Source: Astrocystis sublimbata (taxonomy: Eukaryota > Ascomycota > Sordariomycetes > Xylariales > Xylariaceae). From it: DNA of 64,000 nt. The notes under the pieces were generated by a model. The model made no database searches, was not told the origin of the DNA, and worked only from the letters and a program-made list of their open reading frames with translations. The stretch's first letter is position 1. Every line of letters begins with the position of its first letter. This document shows positions 49,526 to 60,425 of this stretch, in pieces. A program made the translations under genes and the position numbers. Location: positions 434,001 through 498,000 of the forward strand of contig JAJNNY010000025.1 of the NCBI GenBank assembly GCA_022453515.1, in the 5' to 3' direction.

Positions 49526-50571
49526 CTATGCGAAGTCCTCCTCTTTGATGTTGTTCTTCACCCGCAGCAATACTTCCGTCTTCCACTTGTCGAGCTTAGA
49601 CATCTGGTCGAACTGGTACAGCTTGTCCTCGAAGTCACCCGAGTCCTGCGCCTCTACAGACTCAGCGAGGTCTACCAGGAGTTGGTGCTCCCTCGTGCTC
49701 GCGAATGTGGGGTCCATCTCTCTGTATTTCTCGAAGGCTCGGTTCGCGCCCACCAGATCCTCGGTAGCTAGGTGGCAGATGCCAGCCTTCAAGAAGTGGT
49801 CCTTCACCGAGTAGCGTAGGAGGTTGTTGTTCACCGACGTCTCAGCAATCTTCTCGTAGTGCTGGATCGCTTTGAAGTAGTCCGCCTCCAGCGCAGCAAG
49901 GTCCGCCACCTTTATTAACAGCTTGTTCGCAAGTCTGAGCACTGCAGTCAGTATAGGTGAAGAGCGAAGGTTGCAGACCACTTGTTCATGGCGGGACGTA
50001 CGCTACAGCATTGTCCGACTCGTACCAGCCGGCCGCCAGTTCGTAGCTCTCGAGTGCGCGCTTCCTGTCGCCTAACTCGACCTCAAATACCTCGCCTGCG
50101 TGCTCCTTGTGCTGGGCCGCGCGTCTGAAGTTTCCTTTTTTGCAGTATTGTTGGATCGCGACGTCGAGACATCGGACGGCGTCTTCGGGGTTTTCTTTGC
50201 GATAGACCTTGGCTCCAGTCAGATAAGGATAGCATAAGTAGGACTTCGAACCGGCCATACCTTGAAGCACTCTACCATGGTGTTGGCGGCATCGTCGGGC
50301 TCCTTGAGGTGCTGGCCCTGGATCATAGCGGCTTTCTCGAAAGCGAGGCCGGCCTCTCGCATGAGATTCTGCATACGGAAGGCATTGGCGGCTTCGACGT
50401 AGAGATCTGCAGCATTCATGTACTTGTCCTCGCGACCGCCGAAGAAGCTGAATCCGCCGCTCGCAGAGGACAGCGCCTTGTCTGCCTACACCCGATTTCG
50501 TCAGCAGAGTCGGTTGGCTGGCGTAGCAAGAGCCCAACCTTTTGTAATAGTGCGCGTGGGTCACCGGCCAT
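49526..50571 (-). CDS. SEC17: SEC17, alpha-SNAP
   Basis: Four exons (50571-50539, 50485-50261, 50207-50002, 49934-49526) give 290 residues; yeast Sec17 has 292. Introns are 52-67 bp with CTGAC-type branch sites. The protein is an all-helical TPR-like solenoid; conserved stretches include FSFFGG near the N-terminus (the membrane-contacting loop), LYVEAANAFRM, AGLAFEKAA, KHKEHAGE-like AAQHKEHAGEVFE and the C-terminal LDKWKTEVLLRVK. Alpha-SNAP couples the ATPase NSF (Sec18) to spent SNARE complexes so that they are taken apart for reuse. Exon 1 codes 11 residues only (MAGDPRALLQK). The VTI1 gene 5 kb away encodes one of the SNARE substrates of this machine, but their proximity is probably chance. 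Confidence 0.94.
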
Positions 50572-50749
50572 GATGAAGAAGTTGTAGCGACAGGTAAAAT
50601 GTAAAGTGAAATGTGAGGGAAATGCGGGAAATTCCTAGAAGGTGGGAGCAATAGCTGGTTGGTTGTTGATTGTTGCGTGAATGGTAGCGAAAGGCCATGA
50701 AGCTCATGCACGAGCCCATACTTTGTACATGCAGGCCGCGGGTCAGGCA

Positions 50750-50783
50750 GGTACCTACCTAAGGTACCTAGCATCTGGTACCT
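50750..50783. repeat. Cluster of TACCTA/TAGGTA motifs
   Basis: Three GGTACC cores in 34 bases, with TACCTACCTAAGGTACCTAG at 50752-50771. This is the densest copy of the dispersed motif and lies in the SEC17 5' flank. Confidence 0.6.
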
Positions 50784-51087
50784 TATGGGGGTGGATTTGG
50801 CGGGGTGTTTCAGGCGCAGGCAAGTACTCATCCGCTAAGGCAGTAATGGTCCCAAGAGCCCCCCCTATGACATAGCCACGCCGCTTACGGTACACCAACT
50901 ACCACCACGTAGTACCTACATGTAGGTATCATTAGAAAGGCAGCCGCATCGTGATGCTACTGCTTCAAAAGCAGCCCTGACATACTAAGCACAAAAAAAT
51001 CGCTTGCATTAAAACTCTATATTTAAATGAAAGGAGATTATCAAAAGCCGTGCAAGAATAGAAACACTTATTGAATAGGCTGTTAGC

Positions 51088-51093
51088 AAAAAA
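51088..51093 (-). terminator. Pol III oligo-T terminator of the tRNA gene
   Basis: A run of six T on the minus strand, starting 8 bases after the discriminator base of the tRNA-Leu gene. Such runs stop RNA polymerase III. Confidence 0.7.
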
Positions 51094-51101
51094 GAAATTT
51101 G

Positions 51102-51199
51102 TGACAAGAGTGGGACTTGAACCCACGCGGATTGCTCCATGAGGAAATTGTGCTAAGGTGACCTTAACCTCACGCCATAACCAACTCGGCCATCTTGCC
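51102..51199 (-). tRNA. tRNA-Leu (anticodon AAG) with a 16-nt intron
   Basis: A type II tRNA of 98 nt including intron and discriminator A. The acceptor stem pairs GGCAAGA with TCTTGTC (one G-U pair). The A box is TGGCCGAGTTGG and the B box GGTTCAAGTCC. The anticodon stem TGAGG/CCTCA encloses a loop that, without the intron, reads TT-AAG-G-T. The intron lies one base after the anticodon, and its CACCTT segment can pair with the anticodon region AAGGT, as in other nuclear pre-tRNAs. The long variable arm GGA-GCAA-TCC supports leucine; serine is excluded by the anticodon. Confidence 0.96.
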
Positions 51200-51905
51200 C
51201 TACATTGGATAGAACAATGGACAGGAATTGTCCTTGAAAGAGTGGAATCATAGCAGAGTATAATACCAAAGCTGCAGTTACGTCTGCTTGTAGAAGCATA
51301 CGACTTCTTCTAGGCACTGGAATAGTCCTACACAGTGGTATATGGTCATTGCGGGAATCATTATTAAGGGGTGAAGTCTTGAATGAACACTAAATAAAAG
51401 GTTTCTCATCTTGGCTGCATGTTCTGGCTTCAATGGCAATACTCACGATTGTATTGCACTTTCAGTCTCGCAGGGCGCACTTCTGCAATCTCATCAAGTC
51501 TTAATCCCCGTGCAGTATTCCGCAACGTTCCGTCTCCATCTCTACAAACAATTGCACTGTCCATTCCCAGTAGTCACGCCACAGAACATCGATTCCAACG
51601 TGTCAATTACATCGATTGAATGATCTTCAGATTTTGTTGCATAATCACTGCAAGTATACAAACTGAACGGCAGATAGTTTGAATCTGCCTATCTAGTTAA
51701 ATTAACAACAAAGGCTGTATGACCCGTCAACTGACCTACGTTGACGATAGCGCGTGACGGGTGGGATGTATTTGCGACATGGTCGAAGCTGCCGAACATG
51801 CTTTGGGAATCGCCGAGTTCTGAGCCAGCCCACAGTACACCAAAACTATTATCCGAAAAGAAAGAAGTGAATGTTGATGGTGTAATTCATGGGACCTACT
51901 ATATA
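51200..51905. other. Intergenic region between tRNA-Leu and the BTB gene
   Basis: About 700 bp, AT-rich, with only short overlapping frames. It should include the 3' end of the BTB-gene transcript and the tRNA 5' flank. Confidence 0.5.
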
Positions 51906-52885
51906 TCATTCGATCACCACCTGTTGTTCCTCACCTTCCGCTCCAGATCTTTGCCCCTCAACTGGAACTCCCCAGACATCGGCCTCACTAATGACTCTTT
52001 CCTTCCTCACTTTCTTCTTTGACTTCTTTTCCTTCTTTCCCTTCTTTGAATATATTCCGACGTTGTCATCATCGGGTAAATATTCTGAGTTACCCGCAAG
52101 GTGATACTGCAGATCGGTTGCAGGTTCTGTCTCAACATAGAGCTCCTGATGGTGTTCTTGGCCAATGTCCAGGTCGTGAGGATACGGCGTAAGGGGACAA
52201 GTCTTCTCATGCCAGAGCTCGACCACGACCTTCAGAAGGGCGCTAGCAATTGATAAAGTTTGACCGTGGCTATTTGGTAGGCTGTTCAAGGATGCGGGAG
52301 GCTCGTCAAGAAGCGGCCGAACAAGAGACTTCAGATAGTCCTGAAACCATATATCATTAGCGCCAAGGTTTGGGAGTGCTTCCTTCAGTACCTCCAGAAC
52401 CCGCACGGCTTGTAGGCGATTGCCGAATTTTTCAATTTCACCCTTGGCCAGGGCCTCTAGATCGGTGATTCCATACTCTCGCGCCAATGCGTACACTTGG
52501 GCACTGGCGGCAAACTCGGCAGCGTCTTTCTCACGACAGTCCGATCCCTTCGGCTGGAGGCATTCGTACAATCCGGTGAAGAGATAATGAACAAGGACAT
52601 GACCAGCGTTTTCAGAGACATGGGGCAGTTGAATTCTCATGTCATTGGTGATACAGGAAGACAGTTTGGGACTCTTATTGACGAATTGAATAGGGACGGC
52701 GAATGGTGGTCCGTCTTGGAGGAGAAGTGTGATAAGGGGGCTGGCATATGGGCTTGGACAACATCAGTTTGGAGGGAAGCTCGTTTATATACAAGACAGT
52801 CTTACGATGAGACTGGTCTTAAATCAACAGCTGCCGACTCGTCAGTCTGAACCGTAGATTGTTGGACAGTAAATTCTGAACCCAT
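51906..52885 (-). CDS. BTB/POZ-domain protein
   Basis: Two exons (52885-52806, 52752-51906) with a 53-bp intron (GTAAGA donor, CTGAT branch, CCAAG end) give 308 residues. After an N-terminal Gln/Ser/Thr-rich stretch, residues about 28-130 resemble the divergent fungal BTB fold: SPLITLLLQDGPPFAVP (strand region), LPHVSENAGHVLVHYLFTG, then the helical YALAREYGITDLEALAKGEIE typical after BTB domains. The C-terminal part is acidic and then strongly basic (SKKGKKEKKSKKKVRKER), a probable nuclear localisation signal. BTB domains mediate dimerisation and Cullin-3 or chromatin contacts, but the partner here is unknown. The intron is supported because both exon ends are in matching phase and the first exon otherwise meets a stop at once. 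Confidence 0.8.
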
Positions 52886-54116
52886 CGTGGTAAATGATTT
52901 GAGATTCTATAGCGATCTCCTTTGCTGATACAGATATTACGGAGGAGCTGAACAACGCGGTCGGGCTTTATACTTGTGAAATTGGGCTTCTGTACAGTCG
53001 TATTTGCCTATGTTGGTTCAAGTTGCATCGCTGAGATTCTGTTTCGTCCACTGAGAGCACGCCAGGTGTCGCGGTCGCGGGGCTTGATAAATGGTCATAA
53101 ACTACACCCTGCCTGTCTCTCAATCGTCAGGGGAATCTCGCCTATGCACCAGTGTCATGCATGATAAGCAAGAGGGAATAAACACAGATCTGCTCTACAG
53201 CACTGCATTTCTTCACAAATGTAATAAGTGTACAGATGGCGACATAGCTCTGCAAAACGCGACGTTACACTACAGCGATATTTGCAGTGATAGGACCTGC
53301 TGATCAAGCCACGCAGTGATTTCTGATTGTGGTGTGGCCTTTCACGCATGCACAGCTCAAGAAGGAACATCCTCTAAAAATAATAAAAAGAAAACGGGAG
53401 GTATTGGGCAAAGAGTCAGCCCGTGGCCTTTAACCTTTTGTTGGAGTTGCGGCGCTCCATAGAAACGCAACTTCAATGTTGTGGAATTTCTATCCGCGAA
53501 GGCGTTTCGAGAATACGTTGTCCCTTTTTCACACGAATTCGCTATTTAGAGGTTGACCATCTCCATTGTAATTCCCAGACAGATCATCATCAAATTGGCC
53601 GGGCATGGCGTCTAGGAAACTTGGGAATGGGACTAGTTCAAGCAGCAATGTGCATGCGCCTTCTCAGTCAATGATTCCTAGGACTTCAAATTTCTCGTCG
53701 ACTTGAAATCCGCTATTGTATCATTATAAAATATCTCTGCAAGGCAAATATGTGAGCCAACAAATGATGTTATGAGACCGAATCAAACTCACGAGCAAGT
53801 TTTAAATCAAGTCGTGGTATTACTGGTAATACTTTTTTCATAGCTTGTGATAACCCCTATTGGATATGACCTCACAGGCATAGGACGTAGTGCTTACCTA
53901 GGTAGGTAAGTACCTACTTAGGTCGTGACTATTGAGCCTTCCTACTTGAGTTAGTTACTTTGGTATGCTCCCTAAATTTGACAGGTACTTTACACGGTAC
54001 CAATTCCGACATCGCGTCCAAGCTATCAAGTTTTATTGAAGCTATCACCACAACGCCCACCCTCCACCTCCAAGAACGCCAACTCTCGATTGATTCAAAC
54101 CGCCCCAAAACCCACA
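52886..54116. promoter_or_regulatory. Divergent region, BTB gene and GatC-like gene
   Basis: About 1.2 kb between two outward-pointing genes. A TACCTAGGTAGGTAAGTACCTACTTAGGT block at 53895-53923 lies about 200 bp before the GatC-like start. Frames at 53423-53674 and elsewhere have no domain. Confidence 0.45.
53895..53923. repeat. Double TACCTAGGTA-type motif
   Basis: Two adjoining palindromic copies of the dispersed motif, in the 5' flank of the GatC-like gene. Confidence 0.6.
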
Positions 54117-54932
54117 ATGAACTCAACAATATGCAGCCACTGCAGGCTATCCCTGCGACGCACTCTCCGCGCCACACGCATACCCCACAGCCGTGCCCGG
54201 CCTCAATCCGCAGCTCAATCAACAGCAGCGGACCCCTCCTCGCTCTCAGAACCCAACGAAGCCTCGGAACCCAAGAGTAAAAAACCCTACGCGCCAAGCC
54301 TTTCCGCACTCCTCTCAAAGCCGAGCTGGTCCGTCCGCTCCTTACTCCCGCCATCACCTTCACCTCCACCTCCACCTTCATCTCCCTCCAACCCAAATAC
54401 AGACGCAACAACAACAACGACAACAACCATATCCCCACAAACCCTCCACCACCTCCTCCGGCTCTCTGCTCTTCCGCTGCCGAACACGCCAGAGGAAGAG
54501 TACCAGATGCTCTCGACGCTGTCTTCGCAGCTTCACTTTGTGCGCGCCATCCAGGCTGTCGACACGTCCGACGTGATACCACTCAGCGCGATCCGCGACG
54601 AGACGCGGGCCGGGGAGGCGGAGCAGGCAATTGGGGTCGAGGATCTGCAGGCGGCGCTCGACGTCGAGGAGTACGTAGGCCATGCGCGGCGGCCACGGCG
54701 GAGGAGGGATTTGGTGGTGGGGGTTGATGCGCAGGGACGAGGAGAACAGGAGCAGGTGCCAAACGCAAAGGAGAAGGAGACAAAAAACGAGGTGGAAGAT
54801 TGGGACGTGCTAGGCGGCGCGAGCGAGACGGCAGCAGGGCGGTATTTCGTGGTCAGGAGCGGCTCTTCGGCCACCGGGACCGCAAATTCTCCAAAGTGGG
54901 CATCGGTGACTTCGGAAAGCAAGACCTGGTAA
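54117..54932 (+). CDS. Mitochondrial GatC/Gta3-like amidotransferase subunit
   Basis: A single exon of 271 residues. The N-terminus (MNSTICSHCRLSLRRTLRATR) is basic and hydroxylated without acids, as in mitochondrial presequences. The middle holds a Pro/Thr-rich low-complexity stretch (about residues 75-110). It is followed by a helical segment, HHLLRLSALPLPNTPEEEYQ, and then LHFVRAIQAVDTSDV and PLSAIRDET. That order, helix then a Val-Asp-x-x-x-V-x-P-L-x-x-x-R-D turn, is the GatC signature; GatC holds the A and B subunits of the enzyme that converts Glu-tRNA(Gln) to Gln-tRNA(Gln) in mitochondria. Fungal versions carry a C-terminal extension like the one seen here, which ends in RYFVVRSG. Codon use is very GC-rich. 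The start was chosen at the first ATG before the presequence. Confidence 0.78.
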   Translation: MNSTICSHCRLSLRRTLRATRIPHSRARPQSAAQSTAADPSSLSEPNEASEPKSKKPYAPSLSALLSKPSWSVRSLLPPSPSPPPPPSSPSNPNTDATTTTTTTISPQTLHHLLRLSALPLPNTPEEEYQMLSTLSSQLHFVRAIQAVDTSDVIPLSAIRDETRAGEAEQAIGVEDLQAALDVEEYVGHARRPRRRRDLVVGVDAQGRGEQEQVPNAKEKETKNEVEDWDVLGGASETAAGRYFVVRSGSSATGTANSPKWASVTSESKTW

Positions 54933-55314
54933 AACAGTGAAACACCGGCAGGTTGATCGTACAATGTCTATTGGCAATGGTGGAAGCTCTATGATACACA
55001 GTCTCGCCCCATGTGGGCTTTTTCGATTCATGATGATATCCTCAACGCCTGTCCGCCTCGGTTGGTTGGTATGTGCTTAGCAAGTAGTAATTGCTTCAAA
55101 AGCACCTATCTATACACATGGAAGGCTGATGGCGCCTTTTGATAAATGTTAGCAGCCGACCATTCTGTTTCCTAACGCCATACATATCGCCTCATCATGA
55201 TTCTCGCGAGTTGCTCGTCGAGCTCTATACTATACATAACATCCGATGACCTCGTTGCTTCGTTAACGCCAACAGAACACAATAAAGAAAGCCACTTGGC
55301 AGCCGTGTTGGGTC
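54933..55314. other. Intergenic region between converging genes
   Basis: About 380 bp separate the GatC-like gene (+) and the DUF726 gene (-). No gene is seen; it holds both 3' ends. Confidence 0.5.
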
Positions 55315-58000
55315 TTACTGCCGGTGAGTTCCAACAAAACGCGGCTGATTTTCCGCACGGCTTTGTTTGCGACGCGGCTTGACGTTCTCTTGGTCGGCGG
55401 GCGCATTGGCACGTTGCGCACCCGGTTTTGACGTCGGCCTCGGTTTGCTGCTTGACGATTTGGCCGCGAACTTGTTCGTCGGTTCCCCTCTTCCGTTTGC
55501 TCGCTTCGGTGCGACCCTCTCCTTCTGGGACTGCTCCATCTTTGGCTCTTGAATGATGTTTCCACTTCGTTCTCCAAGGCCTGCGGTGTTTTTTGGCAAC
55601 CGTACCGGTGTAGGGTATGGCTCTTGATACAACAAGTCCGGTCGTTTAGACATGTCTTTGAGAATCTCGGCTGTATTTAGATCCTCCCAACGAAGCTTCA
55701 ACAAGACATTTCCAACATGGTATTGGTAGTCCAAATGATTGCTGATAGCAGCACTCAGGTCAACATTCTCAACTCGAGGTATTCCCTCAATCGGCTGCAG
55801 TCCGGCGATGCCAAAGTTCCAGGCACAGGATCTATAGAGAAAACCGAGAAGATAGTCATTCTTTGAGTAGACGTTGATCAGTCGACTCATAACGACACTC
55901 TTCATCGCTGTCCAAACACGGATCTCGGAAGGACATGGTGCGCCAAACAAGGCAACGTTTTCCACGATACCAAAAGCTCTCTTTTCAGAGAGTGCAGTTA
56001 GGCAGGCATAAATGACGCGGGCACCAAGCCCGTAGCCTACCAGGGAAACAGCACGCTCTCCCTGGATTTTGTTGGTAAGGATCTCGGCCAGAACGAGTCC
56101 TGTTTTCTCCGCTCGAACCATTGCCACTGTCCAAGGGTTATCCGTAACCTTGCTGGCTTTAATGAGGGTCTCCGGCCAGTGTGATGTCTTGAGACTCGTG
56201 AATACTAAAATGCGTTACTATGCAGCTGTGATGTCGGAAGGATTATTGGATCTTACCGTTCCCCCGGGCGATATCCTTCTTGGCAGCGCTCCACGAGGTG
56301 CTCTTAACGACCGTTTGCAAGGCACCGCCAACTTTGGATAAAGCCTCGAGCTCCCATCTAAGAGCAAAGACCTCGTTGGCTTTGCCAAAGGCCATCCACG
56401 GATACTGAAAATTGGTCTCCTCGGTGAGCCAGCCGCTAATTCCAATCGTGACTCTCATCCGACGATCCTCTGCTGGTATATCCTTGGGGTCAATGAACTC
56501 GGATTGTGAAGCGCCATGCATAGGTACCAAGCCAAAGTCTTGGATATCCTTTGCATATGCATCCATCGTCTTGCCGCCCTGCCGGGCTCCGTACAGCCCG
56601 AACAGGGTTCCAACAGGGACGGTGCTAATCGCCGTGCCAATGGTTCCTAACAACGTCGCCGTAACTGATGTGCTAATCCCAATACCTCCAAAAACTGTTC
56701 CGATGCCTGCATCTACAAGGGGCTCCGCGAGAACGTCCGAAAATGAAGATGCGACATAATTAGGGCTGTTATTGTTACGCCATCGCTTGGACGGTTTACC
56801 CTCTTCCGCACGCTTCTGAGCAATCTCCTCGGCAGATATACCCTTCACAATTCGGGCCAATGCCTGAGACACACGGTACTCGTCCTGCAGCAGCACATAT
56901 GTTGGCACTTCCAATGCTGTCGCGAGCTTGATGAGCGCCGTGCGGGAATAGGTGGGATATTGGTCGAGCCCCAAGAACATCAAGAGCATTGTATGGAGGA
57001 TCAAGGCACGTTTCTCCTTAGGAAGGTTGCAAAGTGCTGTATACATTGGCGGATAGAGCTGAATATGCTGTGCATTAAACGCATCACCGGCCATCACAGG
57101 CACTATCAATAGTTGTTAGTCACATCGGTTCACACCAACCCGGGGTCTACCAGAAGGGTAGTTCGTCATGTCAGGCAGGGGGAACGACGAAAGAAAGGTT
57201 GACGTATGTCTGCAGCCACCGTGGAGGAGGAGCTTACCAGTCGGTCTAGCAGTACTTCCTCGCGCGGTGAGGCCGGCTCGTCTGGCATTACCTGGTGCTT
57301 GTTGTGGCCCCTGGCGAACAACTTGGCCACCGGTACCGCCATTCTTGATAATCAGCTCCTGCAGTCGCTTGAAGACATTCCCGCGCCATTTGCCGAAATG
57401 GCCTAGGGCATCCCGTTTCAACTCGGTCAGACTAGCCATGGTCAATTCAATCTCGGTCTTCTTGGAGCTGACCACAGCCTCTTCGGGTGTTTTTGGGAGT
57501 GTGAGAGCAGGCTCGGGCTGGGTCGTGGTCTGGTCAATATTCAAAGACTTCATGATCTGCAACAGAAGCTCGCGGTCTTCGAAATCGGGCTTCTCGACAG
57601 GTATGCCAATATCTCCATACTGGCTACGGTACTTGTCGCTGCGTGGGTTCGGCACCGATATAACAACGACCTTGGGCGCAGTTATGCCGTCGGTGGGCTC
57701 GATGGGGGTGATTGTCATCTTCTCAAAGGTATCGCGGACCTGCATCTGGAGCTCGTCCATGACAGCCATGACGAGCACCTGCAGCTGCTTCATCTGCTCG
57801 GTACTGAGCATAGCACTCAAGTCGACATCTGGACGCTTCAAGGGAAATGCCTTGGTTGGAGGGGGTTGGCGAGGCATCTTGTCTGCTGGAGCCTGGCTCT
57901 CATCGCCAGAGGTTGTGGGAGACGTGCGTGTGGTGGAGGACTCCCTCGAAGAATCGAGGAGGGCCGCGGGGACCGCCACAGGGACTGGAGCTGCCTGCAT
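55315..58000 (-). CDS. DUF726 (TMCO4/Mil1-type) alpha/beta-hydrolase-fold membrane protein
   Basis: Three exons (58000-57238, 57102-56257, 56204-55315) give 832 residues; introns are 135 and 52 bp with matching phases. Residues 1-45 are Pro/Ser/Thr-rich. Residues about 60-250 are a helical, charged region. After it come the conserved DUF726 helices (YPPMYTALCNLPKEKRALIL), a glycine-rich hydrophobic hairpin likely to enter a membrane (GIGTVFGGIGISTSVTATLL and onward), and the hydrolase half with RMRVTIGISGWL, WMAFGKANEVFALRWE and the elbow LVGYGLGARVIYACL. The tail beyond about residue 740 is basic and low in complexity. Family members such as yeast Mil1 act in clathrin-linked membrane traffic. 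The elbow has glycine where I would expect the catalytic serine (G-x-S-x-G), so this copy may lack hydrolase activity. Confidence 0.83.
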
Positions 58001-58014
58001 TGTGGCTCTGGGCT

Positions 58015-58055
58015 GGGCTTCTGGCTCTGGCTCTAGCTCTGGCTCTGGCTCTTTG
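58015..58055 (-). repeat. GAGCCA hexanucleotide repeat
   Basis: Imperfect GAGCCA units just before the DUF726 start codon. Read in the gene's frame they would give alternating Glu-Pro, but no upstream ATG exists, so they are probably leader sequence. Confidence 0.7.
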
Positions 58056-58276
58056 GGCAGTCGGAAGCGGCTGTCAAGAATGGTCGACGAGACGAGAAGG
58101 AAGGAAGGAAGGAAGGACCGATCGATGTGTGTAAGTGTGGTGGTTACTGGCGTAAGTAATTAATACCTAAGTAGGTACTTTAAGTAGTTAGTCCTTAGGC
58201 AGGTGGCGATGCCCCGGTGAGTGGTCCAGTTCGTTTGTCGCAACTGCCTTGACACACACAAACTAGTACTATTAAA

Positions 58277-58298
58277 TACCTACAAGTACCTAGGTACA
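58277..58298. repeat. TACCTAGGTA-type palindromic motif
   Basis: A copy (AAGTACCTAGGTACATAG) about 280-300 bp upstream of the DUF726 start; a second, weaker copy is at 58163-58180. Confidence 0.6.
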
Positions 58299-60425
58299 TA
58301 GGCAGGGTCAGCTAGAAATGCTTTTCTGAAAGAAAAAGGAGTGAATGTGGCAGATGGTTGCGAGGTGAATCGGTGCAGCTGGCCAGAAAGAAGTGTTTGG
58401 TGTTTGTTTGTCAACAGTGGGCAGGCAGATGCTGGGATGCAGACCATAGACGCAAGCCCAACAACGCCACGGTGTGCTATACTGATTCAACAGCATGAAC
58501 AGGCGGGGTTTACTGAAGAGAATTAGTCTAGTCATTGTGACATGTTTGCGCTCAAATCGTTGGCTGCCAGCTCGGGTTGTGAAACGGGTACACGTTGCTA
58601 TCCGTTGCCTTCTGTCTCGGCTGCTAACGGTTGGCCCCAGAACTAGACATCCATCTTTTTTTAGTAATAAGACGAATCACTAATGTTGATACTGTCCCAG
58701 TCTGCATGTGTCAGATTATGTTATCATCACATCCCAAACAAGTTCCAAGTTCGGGAATCCACAGATGCTGTGTGTCACCTGCTGTGGCTCTTTGGGTGTC
58801 CTTGTATGCTAGGCACAATGTTGACTTATACACGCTACTCGGCTGACATTCATCATGCGCCATCCGGCCGCTGGAAACGTATTTGATAATTCCCTTTGCT
58901 GACTCACTGGGCCCCGGAAGCACTTGAGTTACCTCAAGACCTAGAGGCAGTGTTGGTTTACGAACAGAAGAACTGGTCATATAGCCATTTAAACAAGCAT
59001 TGCTCAATAACCAGTGTTCTCATGGGAAACCCGCACTGTTTTTGCAGATGGCTCCATGGGAGGACCGATAGCTCAAATACCTCATCCATAGGTACATAAT
59101 CAGGAAATACTCTTCGAACGATAGCGGCCATGGGCACGTTGAGCAACAAAATTCACAATAAGAGCAGCTAAATTTTGTAAACAGTTGATACTAGGAGTAG
59201 AGAATACCGTGGTCTGGGATTAGGGATAAGCTCCTGCTCACCACGTCCTACAGGCAAGAGTGGTATGGGGCAATCAAGCCTGTGCAACAAAGGCAAACAA
59301 TAAGGGCACACTGCCTGAGACATGTTGGTTGCCTAAAACAAGGCGAAGAGTCCATCCATCTGCTGTTGATTCCTGTCGTCTTTATTCAACTTCACTCGCA
59401 TTTCAATATATGCTGCTACCTTGCTGGCTCATGTTTTTGTTCCATTTTAGGTGTCAGTACTTGCAATCATATATTCCTCACATTCTTCCCCTGTGACACA
59501 CCCATGATAGTTCTAGTAAATAAAACTCAGTTGTGTTATAGGAAGAGGATACTAAGTACTTATTAGGCCTTAGATGACCGACTGATAATATCTATCATTA
59601 TGTTGTAAAAAGGTTGTATCATTTGTCTTTCTATATGTACTGCCATGAGCATGCATGTGAATGACTATTCTCGTATTGCCTATGGTCCATTTGGCTAGGG
59701 TTTCTTCACGATTTATTACATTGTAGGATTATCAATGCAGCAAGATACCTTTAAGCCAGAGGATATAATTAATTGGTTCATCTCAGTATGCATGTTAGGG
59801 ATAAAAGTTTTCTGCTACGCAACACGCAACCTAAGCCCAGACTGCAAGGATAGTAGAATTTGCTGAGCCTAACGAGACCTTTCCCGAAACATTCAAGCAA
59901 TACATCTGGAGTCTTTGGTTTTGCATTACAACCGTGGAGCGGCTATAGGTCGTATCTCAAGATACAACTATCCGGGTAGTCCTTGCTGATTTCCGTGCCG
60001 CCCTTGCATATGCTGGATTGCTGGTGGCTGTGGGCTGAGTGTGTTCAAGGGATGGGTACTGTGGCTCATCATAATTGCATGTATGAAATCGAAGAGGGCA
60101 TTTATCATAGAAGCTCGAGGGCTAACACAACTCACACCATTAGAGACGTTATTTGAGCCCCTGTCATTGTTGGTTCTACCTTTTCCGACAACCACCGTCT
60201 TGTCTTCAATCCTGCTTCACTCTAGCGAAATAGTCTGCAACATAGGGAAGCTAGAAGAAGACGCCGATACCAGCTATAGATGGCTTCGAATCGGTCAGTC
60301 CCATCGATAGTTAAGAAGAAGAGCGTTAGTTTCAGATGAGATTCCGGTGTCCCTCCATATTTCGCCATCCAAGGTGTCACTGACAGACAACTCACTCGTG
60401 CAGTCATCACCGCAAAAGGCAAATC

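Larger units (their letters stand above)
50572..51101. other. SEC17 upstream region
   Basis: About 530 bp. It holds a dense TACCTA/TAGGTA cluster at 50750-50783, 180-210 bp upstream of the SEC17 start, and the tRNA 3' flank. No gene is seen. Confidence 0.5.
58001..60425. other. Intergenic region upstream of the DUF726 gene
   Basis: About 2.4 kb. On the minus strand the DUF726 frame stays open without an ATG from 58159 to 58001 and includes GAGCCA repeats (58015-58055) and a GAAG tract (58099-58119). Motif copies lie at 58163-58180 and 58277-58298. From 58300 to 60400 only short frames without domains are present. Confidence 0.45.
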
